DNA of 64,000 bases from Alterisphingorhabdus sp038748365 (GTDB lineage Bacteria; Pseudomonadota; Alphaproteobacteria; Sphingomonadales; Sphingomonadaceae): assembly GCA_038748365.1 (NCBI GenBank), contig JBCDIZ010000012.1, positions 1 to 64,000 of the forward strand. The letters run 5' to 3'. The notes below the pieces were generated by a model. It did not search any database and was not told the origin of the DNA. It saw only the letters and a program-made list of their open reading frames with translations. Positions 51,101 to 59,142 of the stretch are shown here, one piece after another. The translations under genes and the position numbers were made by a program. Position 1 is the stretch's first letter. Every line of letters begins with the position of its first letter.

Positions 51101-51215
51101 GCGGATCCACCGAGCGGGTGATTGTCAGCAGCGAAGTAACACCCAATGCCGCCAGCAACAGGAATAGTACCAGCGATAACTGCCAGCGCCCGATGGTAAA
51201 GGCGGCAGGACTCAT
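48132..51215 (-). CDS. RND efflux permease (AcrB/MdtB-like superfamily)
   Basis: A 1027-residue inner-membrane proton-driven exporter with two six-helix halves and two large periplasmic loops. The proton-relay motif GLLVDDSIVVTENIARHL is in TM4, and the C-terminal half has the parallel VALVGIEIKNSILLVDF. It forms a tripartite pump with the adaptor upstream; no outer-membrane channel gene is present. Substrates are not predictable; the sequence lacks obvious heavy-metal RND (CzcA-type) hallmarks. Confidence 0.92.
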   Translation of the reverse strand: MSPAAFTIGRWQLSLVLFLLLAALGVTSLLTITRSVDPHFPIPVVTIVAAQPGADAADLEETVAKPIEEVLQSIDDVDEIFSTSYDGQSVIRAEFDWGGDADKYFDDVVREVGAIRDQLPEGLLSLDYRKVRTTEAAVLQLALISDTASWRRMEKYAGDLQDALVRYPGIRGVDIDGLAAPEVEVAIQPGRLAELNITPTAVADALRAGGAELPPGAVQSGERRFNVEAGGAFRDLDTIRQLPVRAGNGATLTVDDVAEVYWGNSEQLYRTRFNGKRCVFVTIRQKDGIDVIRLREQIITELEQQEKLLPPDIKLEEIFDQSRDIEKRLSELTRDFTIAVTLVIFTLLPLGWRASVIVMISIPLSLASGLLAIELSGYNLSQLTIAGFIVALGLLVDDSIVVTENIARHLRMGKRRSIAAIDATKEITPAVLGSTGVLIFAFAPLLFLPEGAGEFTRSFIFAIIFTVGASLVVSLTIIPFLASRLLSRDEDPEGNALLQWLTHQIERFYNPILHRALDNPRTTFWSAMALCISAFGLIPVIGFSLFPYADTSYFLVTVESEEGSSLDRTDRIMRQVNTILEKEEAIVSRAENVGADNPQVFYNVFSNRQRTNYGETLVVLDEWDAKTSPVLVARLREQFDAIPGARINVELFQNGAPVAAPIELRIVGDDLETLRQYAGEIEQLLRTTPGARDVINPVSTNRIDLNLGLDERKAALLNIPVGEPRRALRLALRGEQAATFRDSEGDSYPVTVRLPLENNQPVSALNTVYVATRTGEPVPLTQIASPRLEAVPPQIARYQQERTVTVTANVEPDVLVTNVTRDALKRIDEEVELPQGYRILVGGETEAIDDTFSGFGPIIFIALFGIFAVLVAEFGRFRETIVVAGVIPLGTFGGLLALLLTGNSLSYMAIIGFVALVGIEIKNSILLVDFTAQLRDQGMPLREAIERAGEVRFLPVLLTSVTAVGGLSPLAIAGGSLYGPLAWVIIGGLISSTILSRIITPVMYLLIARSEPKGDDAPVAPAEPSKA

Positions 51216-51279
51216 CCGCCAAATGCCCTGACGTGCATGCTCATTTGTTGATCCCAGCGGTGACCATCATTACGCGGAA

Positions 51280-52419
51280 TCATTGCCTCGCTCCGCTGGC
51301 CTTCTGCGCTTTGGGCGTTTTGACAACGGAAACGAGTTCGCCTTCATGGACATCCTGATGGCCGGTTACGATGATGCGTTCGCCCACCTTCAGGCCTGCA
51401 CTTATGGTCATCTGGTCATCCAGCAGCTTACCGATCACGACATTGCGCGGGACCGCTTTAAAGCCCTTGGACTTTCCGTCTTCTTTGACTTCGTTCAGCA
51501 CATAGACAAAGCCCTCATCGGCGCGGATATCAAACAGCGCTTCGGGAGGAATAGTCATCTGATTACCGGAATCACGCTTGGGCATGGTGATGATGGCGGT
51601 GCCAATCTGGCCCGAGCGCAGGCCGGGATTATCTGGCAGGGCAAAGCTGACGGTAAAGGTGCCGGAAAGCGTATCCGCACGGCCATCAATATCGCGTATC
51701 TGCGCATCAATTTCTGCATTGCCCAGCGCAGCGAGACGGATTTTTGCCGGCATACCGATGCTGAGTTCGGCGACGTCGCTGTCGATCACCGGCACCTCAA
51801 ACACCATGCCCCGTGCCGCTTCACCCAAGATCAGTACCGCCGTGCCCGGCTGGACAATCTGTCCCGGCTCTGCACTGCGCGCCAATATCACGCCGCTGGA
51901 AGGGGCGATAATCTGCGAGGTTTCGCGCGCAAATCCGGCAGAGCTGACCGTAGCGCGCGCGGCTTTTGCCGCCGCTTCCGCCTGATCCAGCCGCGCGCGG
52001 GTAACCCAGCCTTGTTCAAACAGTTTGGCAATACGCTTATATTCCGCATCAGCGCGCTCAAGCTCTGCCCGGGCACTGGAAAGGTCAGCGGCAACCGTGG
52101 TGGTGTCGAGCGATGCCAACAATTCGCCACGCTTGACGCTCTCCCCGGCAACATATCGGATAGTCGCAATCTTGCCCGGTGTTGTGAAACCGAGTGACGT
52201 CTCCGCAAGATACCGCACCGTACCCGCCGCTTCGAGCACCCGCACAGTATCCGCAAGCTCTACAGTTGTTGCTGTCACTTCAGGCCGGGGCGGAGCTTTT
52301 GCTGCATCGTCACCCTCGCCACTGCAAGCAGACACCAGCAGCAATGCGCTTACAACCGCCAGCTGCTTGCACAGCTGCACAGAAAATCGTTTCTGCCAAT
52401 AGATTGATAATCGCTTCAC
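51280..52419 (-). CDS. RND periplasmic adaptor lipoprotein (HlyD/MFP family)
   Basis: A 379-residue membrane fusion protein. A lipobox LVSAC (Cys32) anchors it. The first lipoyl half is GFTTPGKIATIRYVAGESVKRGELLASLD, then a coiled-coil hairpin (DLSSARAELERADAEYKRIAKLF), the second lipoyl half (IIAPSSGVILARSAEPGQIV) and a beta-barrel domain. I use GTG 52419 (MKRLSIYW): AGGGG sits five bases upstream, while the TTG at 52440 lacks a site. It precedes the permease by 64 bases, likely one operon. Confidence 0.9.
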   Translation of the reverse strand: MKRLSIYWQKRFSVQLCKQLAVVSALLLVSACSGEGDDAAKAPPRPEVTATTVELADTVRVLEAAGTVRYLAETSLGFTTPGKIATIRYVAGESVKRGELLASLDTTTVAADLSSARAELERADAEYKRIAKLFEQGWVTRARLDQAEAAAKAARATVSSAGFARETSQIIAPSSGVILARSAEPGQIVQPGTAVLILGEAARGMVFEVPVIDSDVAELSIGMPAKIRLAALGNAEIDAQIRDIDGRADTLSGTFTVSFALPDNPGLRSGQIGTAIITMPKRDSGNQMTIPPEALFDIRADEGFVYVLNEVKEDGKSKGFKAVPRNVVIGKLLDDQMTISAGLKVGERIIVTGHQDVHEGELVSVVKTPKAQKASGARQ

Positions 52420-52458
52420 CAAAACCCCTGATGACCCCAACGCATTGTAAGATATAAA

Positions 52459-52497
52459 GTTGCAACACTATTCGCAAAGCTAGTTGCAAAGTGCAAC
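52459..52497. promoter_or_regulatory. Candidate operator upstream of the RND operon
   Basis: A palindrome GTTGCA-AAG-TGCAAC at 52483-52497 and a related half-site AGTTGCAAC at 52458-52466 lie about 40-80 bases before the adaptor start. Such spaced palindromes are typical of TetR- or LysR-type operators, but no regulator gene is in the neighbourhood to confirm it. Confidence 0.45.
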
Positions 52498-52729
52498 TTA
52501 AAAATACTGTCCGCTATTGGATATGCAGTCAGGGTTGGTAACTGTCAGGCGCGCTTGACAAAGGTTACGAAAGTTACGCTCGCGAGGCGCAGAAAAGCTT
52601 GCTTAGGTTGGAGATACCCAACACTCGCAAGGTGTGGGGTATTGGATGATGCATAAGCCATGGGTGCGAGAGAGCCGAGTTAATCGTAGCAGCTTGTCGC
52701 CTTGTAGGACAGCCAAGCGATGCGGCCCG

Positions 52730-52806
52730 GGGTAATTCGGGGACAGTTTAATAACGAGTGCGCTCAAACGCAACCGAAGCTATCAAAAACTGTCCCCGAA
52801 TTACCC
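52730..52806. repeat. Perfect 20-bp inverted repeat at the end of crtB
   Basis: GGGTAATTCGGGGACAGTTT (52730-52749) and its exact reverse complement (52787-52806) are separated by 37 bases; the right arm ends just before the crtB stop. The GGTAATTCGGGGACAGT motif is of the kind found at REP elements linked to IS200-like (RAYT) transposases. No transposase is present here. The rest of the 52441-52807 gap holds the RND operator and nothing else I can name. Confidence 0.75.
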
Positions 52807-52807
52807 T

Positions 52808-53764
52808 CTAGCGGTGCGGCCTTGTCCATAGCCCTTTACGCGCCTCGGCATCCGGATTGGTTCGCGGCGGTTGGGTTGCGCGCCAGCAGCTGCGGATGAT
52901 CCAGCCGAGCTTGGCCATGCTGGTGGTGACCGTGCGATGGTCCCAGGCGCTTTGGCCGCGGGCGCGGACCTCTCGGGCAATATCGCCATAGATACCCGCC
53001 GCCGCCATCACCGCCCAGCGGGCACGATAGGGCAGCTTGCGCGCGCCAATCCGCGCCGAGGCCTCATAGCGTTCTGAATTGTCCGCCAGCCGTTTAGCCA
53101 GCCGCGTCAGGCCCTCACGGAAGGGCGGCTTCATATGCTGGCCGGGCGGAATGTCCATTTCCGCCAACCAGTCCATCGGCAGATAACAGCGCCCGACACT
53201 GTCATCCTCCTCAATATCCCGCGCAATATTGGCGAGCTGAAACGCCAGCCCGAGATCGCAGGCGCGGTCCAGCGTCGCCTCATCCTGTGGGTCAACGCCC
53301 ATGACAATCGCCATCATGCAGCCAACCGCACCGGCGACATGATAGCAATATTGATAGAGATCATCCTCGCTGCGTGGCCGCCATTCGGCGACATCGAGCG
53401 CGAAGCCGTCAATTACATCTTCGGCATAAGGCTTTGGAATGCCACATTCCTGCGCTACCACGCCGAGACAATCAAAGGCAGGCTCTCCCGTAGGCTCACC
53501 GCGAAAGGCCATGGCGGTGCGCTCGCGAATATAGGCGAGCCGTGCCTCGGCATCGTCGACCTCTTTCATGCCATGGCCAAGATCCTGCCCATCGGCGAGA
53601 TCATCGCATTTGCGGCACCAGGCATAGAGCAACCAGGCCCGCTCGCGCGTTTCCTGATCGAACAGTCGGCTGGCAATCGAAAAGGACCGCGAGCCCTTGC
53701 CGATCACGGTGAAGGCATGGGCCACCAGTTCCTGTCGGTTAAAGCGGGATCGCGGGGCGTGCAT
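52808..53764 (-). CDS. crtB: Phytoene synthase
   Basis: A 318-residue CrtB joining two geranylgeranyl diphosphates to phytoene. The two Asp-rich motifs are present: CRKCDDLADGQD (Asp54-Asp58) and ANIARDIEEDD. Other family parts are AFQLANIARDI and GRCYLPMDWLAE. It is separated from crtI by the LOG gene, the GIY-YIG gene and repeats, so the cluster is interrupted. The carotenoid would be made at the inner membrane. Confidence 0.95.
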   Translation of the reverse strand: MHAPRSRFNRQELVAHAFTVIGKGSRSFSIASRLFDQETRERAWLLYAWCRKCDDLADGQDLGHGMKEVDDAEARLAYIRERTAMAFRGEPTGEPAFDCLGVVAQECGIPKPYAEDVIDGFALDVAEWRPRSEDDLYQYCYHVAGAVGCMMAIVMGVDPQDEATLDRACDLGLAFQLANIARDIEEDDSVGRCYLPMDWLAEMDIPPGQHMKPPFREGLTRLAKRLADNSERYEASARIGARKLPYRARWAVMAAAGIYGDIAREVRARGQSAWDHRTVTTSMAKLGWIIRSCWRATQPPRTNPDAEARKGLWTRPHR

Positions 53765-53773
53765 CAGCCGCTT

Positions 53774-54355
53774 CTACAAATCTTTGGTCTGCATCGCAAA
53801 GATTGTCTGGATCGGCTGATAATTCGCCATTTTGTCCACTAGGCTATTGATCGTCGCATCGACCTGCAAAATGCCGCGATGTTGCGGGCGAACAAAGCCG
53901 ACCTCCCCCATATGGTCGTTAAATGCGATCAGATGGTCATAATAGCCCGCGACATTGAGCAAGCCAACGGGCTTTTGATGATAGCCAAGCTGGGCCCAAC
54001 TGATCGCTTCCCACAGCTCATCCATAGTGCCGACGCCGCCAGGCAGGTTGATGAAACCATCCGACATATCGGTGAACAGCTTTTTGCGCTCATGCATACC
54101 GGGGACGACATGGAGTTCGCTGCACCCGCGATGCGCTACTTCGGCCTCGACCAGGGCTTCGGGGATAACGCCGATAACCTTGCCGCCGGCTTGCAGCGCA
54201 CTATCCGCCACCGCGCCCATCAGGCCAAGTCTGCCACCGCCATAGACCACGGTAATGCCACGCTCGGCAAGCACCTGGCCTACTTGCTTGGCGGTTTCGA
54301 TATAAACTGGATCGGACGGTGTGGCGGAGCCACAATATACGGCGAGGGATTTCAT
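53774..54355 (-). CDS. LOG-family (TIGR00730) nucleoside phosphoribohydrolase
   Basis: A 193-residue Rossmann-like protein. The motif LPGGVGTMDELWEAISWAQLG is the LOG signature, and GGGRLGLMGAVADSAL the phosphate-binding loop. Members convert cytokinin-riboside monophosphates or AMP/IMP-type nucleotides to free bases. I start at ATG 54355 (MKSLAVYCG); the upstream frame to 54445 reads through the inverted repeat. It precedes crtB by nine bases. Confidence 0.92.
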   Translation of the reverse strand: MKSLAVYCGSATPSDPVYIETAKQVGQVLAERGITVVYGGGRLGLMGAVADSALQAGGKVIGVIPEALVEAEVAHRGCSELHVVPGMHERKKLFTDMSDGFINLPGGVGTMDELWEAISWAQLGYHQKPVGLLNVAGYYDHLIAFNDHMGEVGFVRPQHRGILQVDATINSLVDKMANYQPIQTIFAMQTKDL

Positions 54356-54405
54356 GTGTGATCCAAGCGATTTTGCAAGATAGAGAGTTTCAAAAAGAAA
54401 GGACG

Positions 54406-54479
54406 AGGCTTCGACAAGCTCAGCCCGAACGGAATTGAGATACATTTATCTCCGTTCGCCCTGAGCTTGTCGAAGGGCC
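54406..54479. repeat. Inverted repeat of the GAGCTTGTCGAAGGGC family, copy 2
   Basis: The arms lie at 54406-54432 and 54452-54479, in the reverse arrangement to copy 1 (CAAGCTCAG first). It sits between the divergent LOG and GIY-YIG genes and so forms much of their shared upstream region. Confidence 0.85.
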
Positions 54480-54500
54480 GTATTTCTTTATTGTGATGAA

Positions 54501-54827
54501 ATGGCATTCTGGACCTATATGCTGCATTGCCGAGGTGGCAAATTCTATGTCGGGCACACCGATAATCTTGAGCACCGCATCGCGCAACATCAAAGCGGAG
54601 CAATTCTCGGATTTACAAGAGATCGACTTCCGGTTGAGTTGGTCTGGTCGCAGGAGTTTCCAACGCGGCTGGAAGCTTTGGAGATGGAACGACGTATCAA
54701 AGGCTGGAGCCGGGCAAAAAAGCTGGCGCTTATTCGTGGCGATTGGGATGCTATTTCCAGGCTGGCAAAAAGTAAGGACAAGGCTTCGACAAGCTCAGCC
54801 CGAACGGGTGGAGAGGCAAGCAGATAG
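54501..54827 (+). CDS. GIY-YIG domain protein
   Basis: A 108-residue GIY-YIG family protein (URI/UPF0213-like): WTYMLHCRGGKFYVGHTDNLEHRIAQHQSG carries the Tyr-Met-Leu variant of GIY and YVG of YIG, with Arg and a Glu in PTRLEALEMERRIKGWSRAKK. Residues about 94-108 (STSSARTGGEASR) are encoded by the left arm of the repeat at 54781, so the native tail may be shorter. The gene lies between two copies of that repeat, which raises the question whether repeat and gene move together. Confidence 0.88.
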   Translation: MAFWTYMLHCRGGKFYVGHTDNLEHRIAQHQSGAILGFTRDRLPVELVWSQEFPTRLEALEMERRIKGWSRAKKLALIRGDWDAISRLAKSKDKASTSSARTGGEASR

Positions 54828-54859
54828 ATAAACCGTTCGCCCTGAGCTTGTCGAAGGGT
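54781..54859. repeat. Inverted repeat of the GAGCTTGTCGAAGGGC family, copy 3
   Basis: The arms at 54781-54807 and 54832-54859. The left arm is inside the 3' end of the GIY-YIG gene and provides its last codons and stop; the right arm lies just before crtI's end. Same orientation as copy 2. Confidence 0.85.
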
Positions 54860-54874
54860 CGTCCTTCTTTTACA

Positions 54875-56353
54875 TCAAACCATATCCGCAATCATCAGTT
54901 CCGCCGTAGCTTGCGCGCTGCCGACAACCCCCGGAATCCCCGCCCCCGGATGCGTTCCGGCGCCGACAAAATAGAGATTGTCGATCACATCATCGCGGTT
55001 ATGGGTGCGGAAGAAGGCGCTTTGGGTGAGCACCGGTTCCAGGCTGAAGGCACTCCCCAGATGGGCATTGAGATCGCGGCCAAAATCGGCTGGTGTATAG
55101 TGGAATCTGGTGACGATACGCTCATGAATATCGGGGATCAGGCGGCGGCCGATTTCATCGAGAATGCGTTCGGCCAGCTTTGGCCCCTCCTTTTCCCAAT
55201 CAATCGGCAATTTGCCCTGATGCGCGACCGGCGCCAGCGCATAGAAGGTGCTGTGGCCTTCCGGTGCCATGCCGGGATCGGTGACCGTCGGGTGATGCAG
55301 ATAGAGCGAGAAGTCCTCGGGCAAAACCCCGTTGATATAGATATCATCAAGCAGGCCCTTATAGCGCGGACCGAACAGGATCATATGGTGCGGAATGCCA
55401 GGCCATGTGCCTTTCAGGCCAAAATGCAGCACGAACAGCGAGGGCGAAAATTTCTTGTGTGAGAGCGCCTTGGCCGCCTTTTTGCCGCGCGGATTGTCGC
55501 TCAAGAGATCGCGATAGCTGTGCATGATATCGGCATTGGTGGCGACCGCATCGAATGTCTGTGCGCCATGCGCCTCGGTCACCACGCCGGTGGCGCGGTC
55601 GCCATTTGTGGTGATCTGCTGGATCGGCGTTGACAGATGTATCGCGCCGCCAATCCGCTCAAAATGGCGGACCATCCCGGCGATAAGCTGATTGGTGCCG
55701 CCCTTGGCAAACCACACGCCGCCCGCCTTCTCCAGCTTGTGAATCAGCGTATAGATCGCGCTGGTCTGCATCGGGTGGCCACCGACCAGCAAGGTGTGAA
55801 AGGATAGCGCCTCGCGTAATTTCTCGCTCTTCACATAAGAAGAGACGATAGAATAGACCGAGCGCCAGGCCTGAAATTTCATCAACCCCGGCGCCACCTT
55901 GATCATTGAAGTGAAGTCGAGAAACGCCTTGCTGCCGAGCTTCAAATAGCCCTCATCATGCACGCCTTGGCTATATTTGAGGAAACGCTCATAGCCCGCG
56001 ACATCATCGGGATTGAGCTTGGCGATCTCGGCACGTAGCTGCTCATCATCATTGGAATAGTCAAAGTTAGTGCCATCGGGCCAGTTGAGCCGATAGAACG
56101 GCATCACCGGAACCAGATCAACATCTTCCGCAATGTCGTGACCAGTCAATTCCCAAAGCTGTTGAAGGCATGGCGGATCAGTAATCACAGTCGGCCCGGC
56201 GTCAAAGATAAAGCCGTCTTTGTTCCAGTGATAGGCACGGCCACCCGGCTTGTCGCGACCTTCAAAGACGGTGGTTTGAATGCCCTCCGATTGTAACCGT
56301 ATCGCCAACGCCAGCCCACCAAAGCCTGCGCCGATAACCGCTGCTGTTGTCAT
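54875..56353 (-). CDS. crtI: Phytoene desaturase
   Basis: A 492-residue FAD-dependent CrtI catalysing phytoene to lycopene or neurosporene. N-terminal dinucleotide site AAVIGAGFGGLALAIRLQSEG..GGRAY; the C-terminal signature is FVGAGTHPGAGIPGVVGSA. The ATG at 56353 opens directly on the fold. It follows crtY by 19 bases and likely shares its transcript. The degree of desaturation cannot be read from sequence. Confidence 0.95.
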   Translation of the reverse strand: MTTAAVIGAGFGGLALAIRLQSEGIQTTVFEGRDKPGGRAYHWNKDGFIFDAGPTVITDPPCLQQLWELTGHDIAEDVDLVPVMPFYRLNWPDGTNFDYSNDDEQLRAEIAKLNPDDVAGYERFLKYSQGVHDEGYLKLGSKAFLDFTSMIKVAPGLMKFQAWRSVYSIVSSYVKSEKLREALSFHTLLVGGHPMQTSAIYTLIHKLEKAGGVWFAKGGTNQLIAGMVRHFERIGGAIHLSTPIQQITTNGDRATGVVTEAHGAQTFDAVATNADIMHSYRDLLSDNPRGKKAAKALSHKKFSPSLFVLHFGLKGTWPGIPHHMILFGPRYKGLLDDIYINGVLPEDFSLYLHHPTVTDPGMAPEGHSTFYALAPVAHQGKLPIDWEKEGPKLAERILDEIGRRLIPDIHERIVTRFHYTPADFGRDLNAHLGSAFSLEPVLTQSAFFRTHNRDDVIDNLYFVGAGTHPGAGIPGVVGSAQATAELMIADMV

Positions 56354-56372
56354 GCAAAATTCTCCGCCGCTT

Positions 56373-57524
56373 TCAGGAGAAAAGCGCCTTTATCGCCCGG
56401 CTTATCGGCATCGGTGGTTCGCCCGTCAAGATGCGTGCCTTGTCATAGCGTGTTGACTGGCCTGCATAAAATCGCTCGATCAGCTTTTCGGACAGGCCAT
56501 AAAAGCGTTGGAACACGCCATAGCGCTGATCGGGCTCGGCACCGATAAACAGGAATTTGCCGAGCAGACGATAATACCAGCCTTGCCGCCAGTGCTTCGC
56601 GGCGAAATCGCTACTCGCCCGGGCAAGACTGGCACTGTCGAGCGTGTCCAAAGCCGAGATATGCATGGCAAAGCGCACCGCATCGGGCAGCGAATAGCTG
56701 GTGAGGCAATGGAACAGCCCGGCGCGCGATCCGGCGAGCGCGACGCCATTTTCATTGTCTTTGCGAAAGCGTTTGTAATCGCCTTTGAACACCACCGGCA
56801 AAACGCCCTTTTCCTCTCGCAGAACATTCTTGACCTTCCAGCCCTGCTCATCAGCATATTGCGCGATGCGCTGACGCAAGATGCGCGGATCGAGTTTGCT
56901 GCCATCGCTGTAATAAGTGTCCTCGACAAACACCTCGGTCGGGCTGAAGGGCAGGCAATAGACAAAGCGATAACCATCGCGCTGCTCGACCGTCGCATCC
57001 ATCATAATCGGATGCTCCAGCCCGTGCGGTTCCTCGCATTCGAGCAATTGCCCGGTGAATTTCTGCCAGCCGCATGTCAGCGCATCGACATTGCCGCCGC
57101 CGCGCGCATCAATCACACCTGCTGCTTGGATCCGTGTGCCATCGGCGAGTTCAACGCTGATCTCGTCATGGCTGACCACGCTGGCACCGGTTAGATATTG
57201 ATCTGCCGGGATTTTCTCGCGGATAACCTTATCAAAATGGTCTGACAGGATGGAATTATAGCGGCTGCCCAGCGTGCGTTTCAGCTTGGGGAAGCGGACG
57301 CTATATTCATTCCAGTCATAACAGATCAGTGGATCGACCAGCCATTTGGCGTCATCGGGAATATCATTGGCGAAAAATGACCAGACATGATCGCCACCAA
57401 AGGTCTCGGCCTCTTCGATTAGTAGCAAACGTACATCCGGTTGGCGCTTTGCCAGCGCCATAGCGAGGAGACCCCCGGCTAGACCGCCGCCAATAATAGC
57501 CAGATCACATTTTTTGACGCTCAT
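56373..57524 (-). CDS. crtY: Lycopene beta-cyclase
   Basis: A 383-residue CrtY-type cyclase forming beta-ionone rings on lycopene. FAD-binding CDLAIIGGGLAGGLLAMAL, GDHVWSFF and the later GSRAGLFHCLTSYSLPDAVR are typical of the bacterial CrtY family. It precedes crtI. A divergent hydroxylase gene begins 160 bases away, with a shared promoter region. Beta-carotene would be the expected product of crtB-crtI-crtY. Confidence 0.93.
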   Translation of the reverse strand: MSVKKCDLAIIGGGLAGGLLAMALAKRQPDVRLLLIEEAETFGGDHVWSFFANDIPDDAKWLVDPLICYDWNEYSVRFPKLKRTLGSRYNSILSDHFDKVIREKIPADQYLTGASVVSHDEISVELADGTRIQAAGVIDARGGGNVDALTCGWQKFTGQLLECEEPHGLEHPIMMDATVEQRDGYRFVYCLPFSPTEVFVEDTYYSDGSKLDPRILRQRIAQYADEQGWKVKNVLREEKGVLPVVFKGDYKRFRKDNENGVALAGSRAGLFHCLTSYSLPDAVRFAMHISALDTLDSASLARASSDFAAKHWRQGWYYRLLGKFLFIGAEPDQRYGVFQRFYGLSEKLIERFYAGQSTRYDKARILTGEPPMPISRAIKALFS

Positions 57525-57683
57525 AGATATCCTTGTCGCAAGGCTATATTGCAGCGCAGCGCCAGGTTACAAGGGTGGAACCAATATTAACCCGCTTTAT
57601 TCTATAGAGTGGGTGCATCAAACGCCGCATTTTCATGAAAGGCCTTTCAGTTTGGCAAAAGATCGGGCTAGAGAAAGTTCCCA

Positions 57684-58433
57684 ATGATAAAAATTCCGCT
57701 TTTCCTATCTCTGCTGGCGATGACCGGTATCATTGCCGCGCGTTATCTCGCTGCCAGCGGCTTCTTCGCCTGGGTGACGAGCAAATTACGCCCCGGCCAT
57801 TACACCAAACAGGGCAAGCAGATCCGTAAGGAAATCTACTGGTCGCTTATGTCAGCAGCGATTTACGGCATTCCGGCGGGCTTTGTCGGCTGGGGCTGGC
57901 GGCATCATGGCTGGACTCAGATTTATGAGGATTTCTCGGCAATGCCGATCTGGTATGCGCCGCTTTCAATACTGCTCTATCTGCTGGCGCATGACACATG
58001 GTTCTATTGGACCCATCGCTGGATGCACCAGCCCAAATGGTTCCGCATCGCCCATGCGGTGCACCATGAAAGCCGCCCGCCTACAGCCTGGGCAGCGATG
58101 AGCTTTCACCCTATCGAGGCGGTCACCGGCGCGATTGTTATCCCCTTGCTGGTTTTTGTCATCCCGATCCATGTCGCTATGCTGGGTATCGTGTTGGCGA
58201 TCATGACGATTATGGGCGTCACCAACCATATGGGCTGGGAACTCTTTCCGCGCTGGTTGGTTCATGGACAGTTAGGAAAATGGGTGATAACGGCGAGCCA
58301 TCATGAACGGCATCACCAAGCCTATAATTGCAATTATGGGCTGTATTTCCGGCATTGGGATCGTCTATGCGGCACCGACCAGGGTTTAGGGGACTGGTCT
58401 GACAAGCGTTCCAAACGCAAGATCACCGCTTGA
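57684..58433 (+). CDS. Sterol desaturase/fatty acid hydroxylase family protein
   Basis: A 249-residue membrane di-iron enzyme. Three His boxes are visible: HDTWFYWTHRWMH (103-115), HAVHHES (124-130) and HHERHH (near 214). Several hydrophobic segments flank them. It is longer than and different from CrtZ (about 165 residues). Divergence from crtY suggests a carotenoid ring hydroxylation or other carotenoid modification (perhaps CrtG-like), but the family also covers lipid and sterol hydroxylases, so this is inference only. Confidence 0.82.
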   Translation: MIKIPLFLSLLAMTGIIAARYLAASGFFAWVTSKLRPGHYTKQGKQIRKEIYWSLMSAAIYGIPAGFVGWGWRHHGWTQIYEDFSAMPIWYAPLSILLYLLAHDTWFYWTHRWMHQPKWFRIAHAVHHESRPPTAWAAMSFHPIEAVTGAIVIPLLVFVIPIHVAMLGIVLAIMTIMGVTNHMGWELFPRWLVHGQLGKWVITASHHERHHQAYNCNYGLYFRHWDRLCGTDQGLGDWSDKRSKRKITA

Positions 58434-58481
58434 GACAAGCATAGCATCGGGTTGCCAAACAGCATATTTAGTGGGGACAAT

Positions 58482-58955
58482 ATGAAAGCATTATCGATTG
58501 CGACGCAAAAGTCGCATCTCTTTGGCAAAGCTGCCAAAGCTGGACTTTTGCTGGCGGCAACGCCTGTACTAGGCGGCGCCGCGCCCATGTGCGATCTGCA
58601 TATCGATATCGACAATCTGCGCTCCACCAAAGGACTGGTTCAGCTCTGTTTGACCGCAGAGCAAAAGCACTTCCCCGACTGTGATGACGACCCCAATGCG
58701 CGTCGTCTGACAGTAAAGGCCATTGACCGCGCGGCCGTGTTCTCCAATCTTCCTGCGGGTGATTATGCTATTGCGATTGTCCATGATGAAAATGGTAATT
58801 CGCGGCTAGACAAATTTGCCGGCATCCCACGTGAAGGCATCGGCTTCTCACGCAATCCCAAATTCACCTTCGGCCCGCCCAAATTCCGCAAGGCGCTGTT
58901 CACCGCTTCGCAGAGCAAGAACCATGAGCGTATAAGGGTGAAATATTATCTCTGA
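58482..58955 (+). CDS. DUF2141 exported protein
   Basis: A 157-residue protein with a signal-like N-terminus and the DUF2141 body: CDLHIDIDNLRSTKGLVQLCLTAEQKHFPDC, AIAIVHDENGNSRLDKFAGIPREGIGFSRNPK. I start at ATG 58482 (MKALSIAT), with GGGG about eight bases upstream; the frame allows ten more codons. It is found near carotenoid genes in several sphingomonads as I recall, though its function is unknown. Confidence 0.88.
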   Translation: MKALSIATQKSHLFGKAAKAGLLLAATPVLGGAAPMCDLHIDIDNLRSTKGLVQLCLTAEQKHFPDCDDDPNARRLTVKAIDRAAVFSNLPAGDYAIAIVHDENGNSRLDKFAGIPREGIGFSRNPKFTFGPPKFRKALFTASQSKNHERIRVKYYL

Positions 58956-59142
58956 CACCTGATAATCAGAGAATAACCTACGCATCAATACGCATCAACA
59001 TGCGCGCTTTATGCATTTGAACCTTCGAAGCAGTTCGTTTATCGAGAATTGCTGTTTCCTCAGTCTAAATTATTAAACACGGCATAAAGAGACCCTAAGC
59101 GTTGGCCAAAGTGCTGACCTATCATGGATTTGGAGGGCATAT

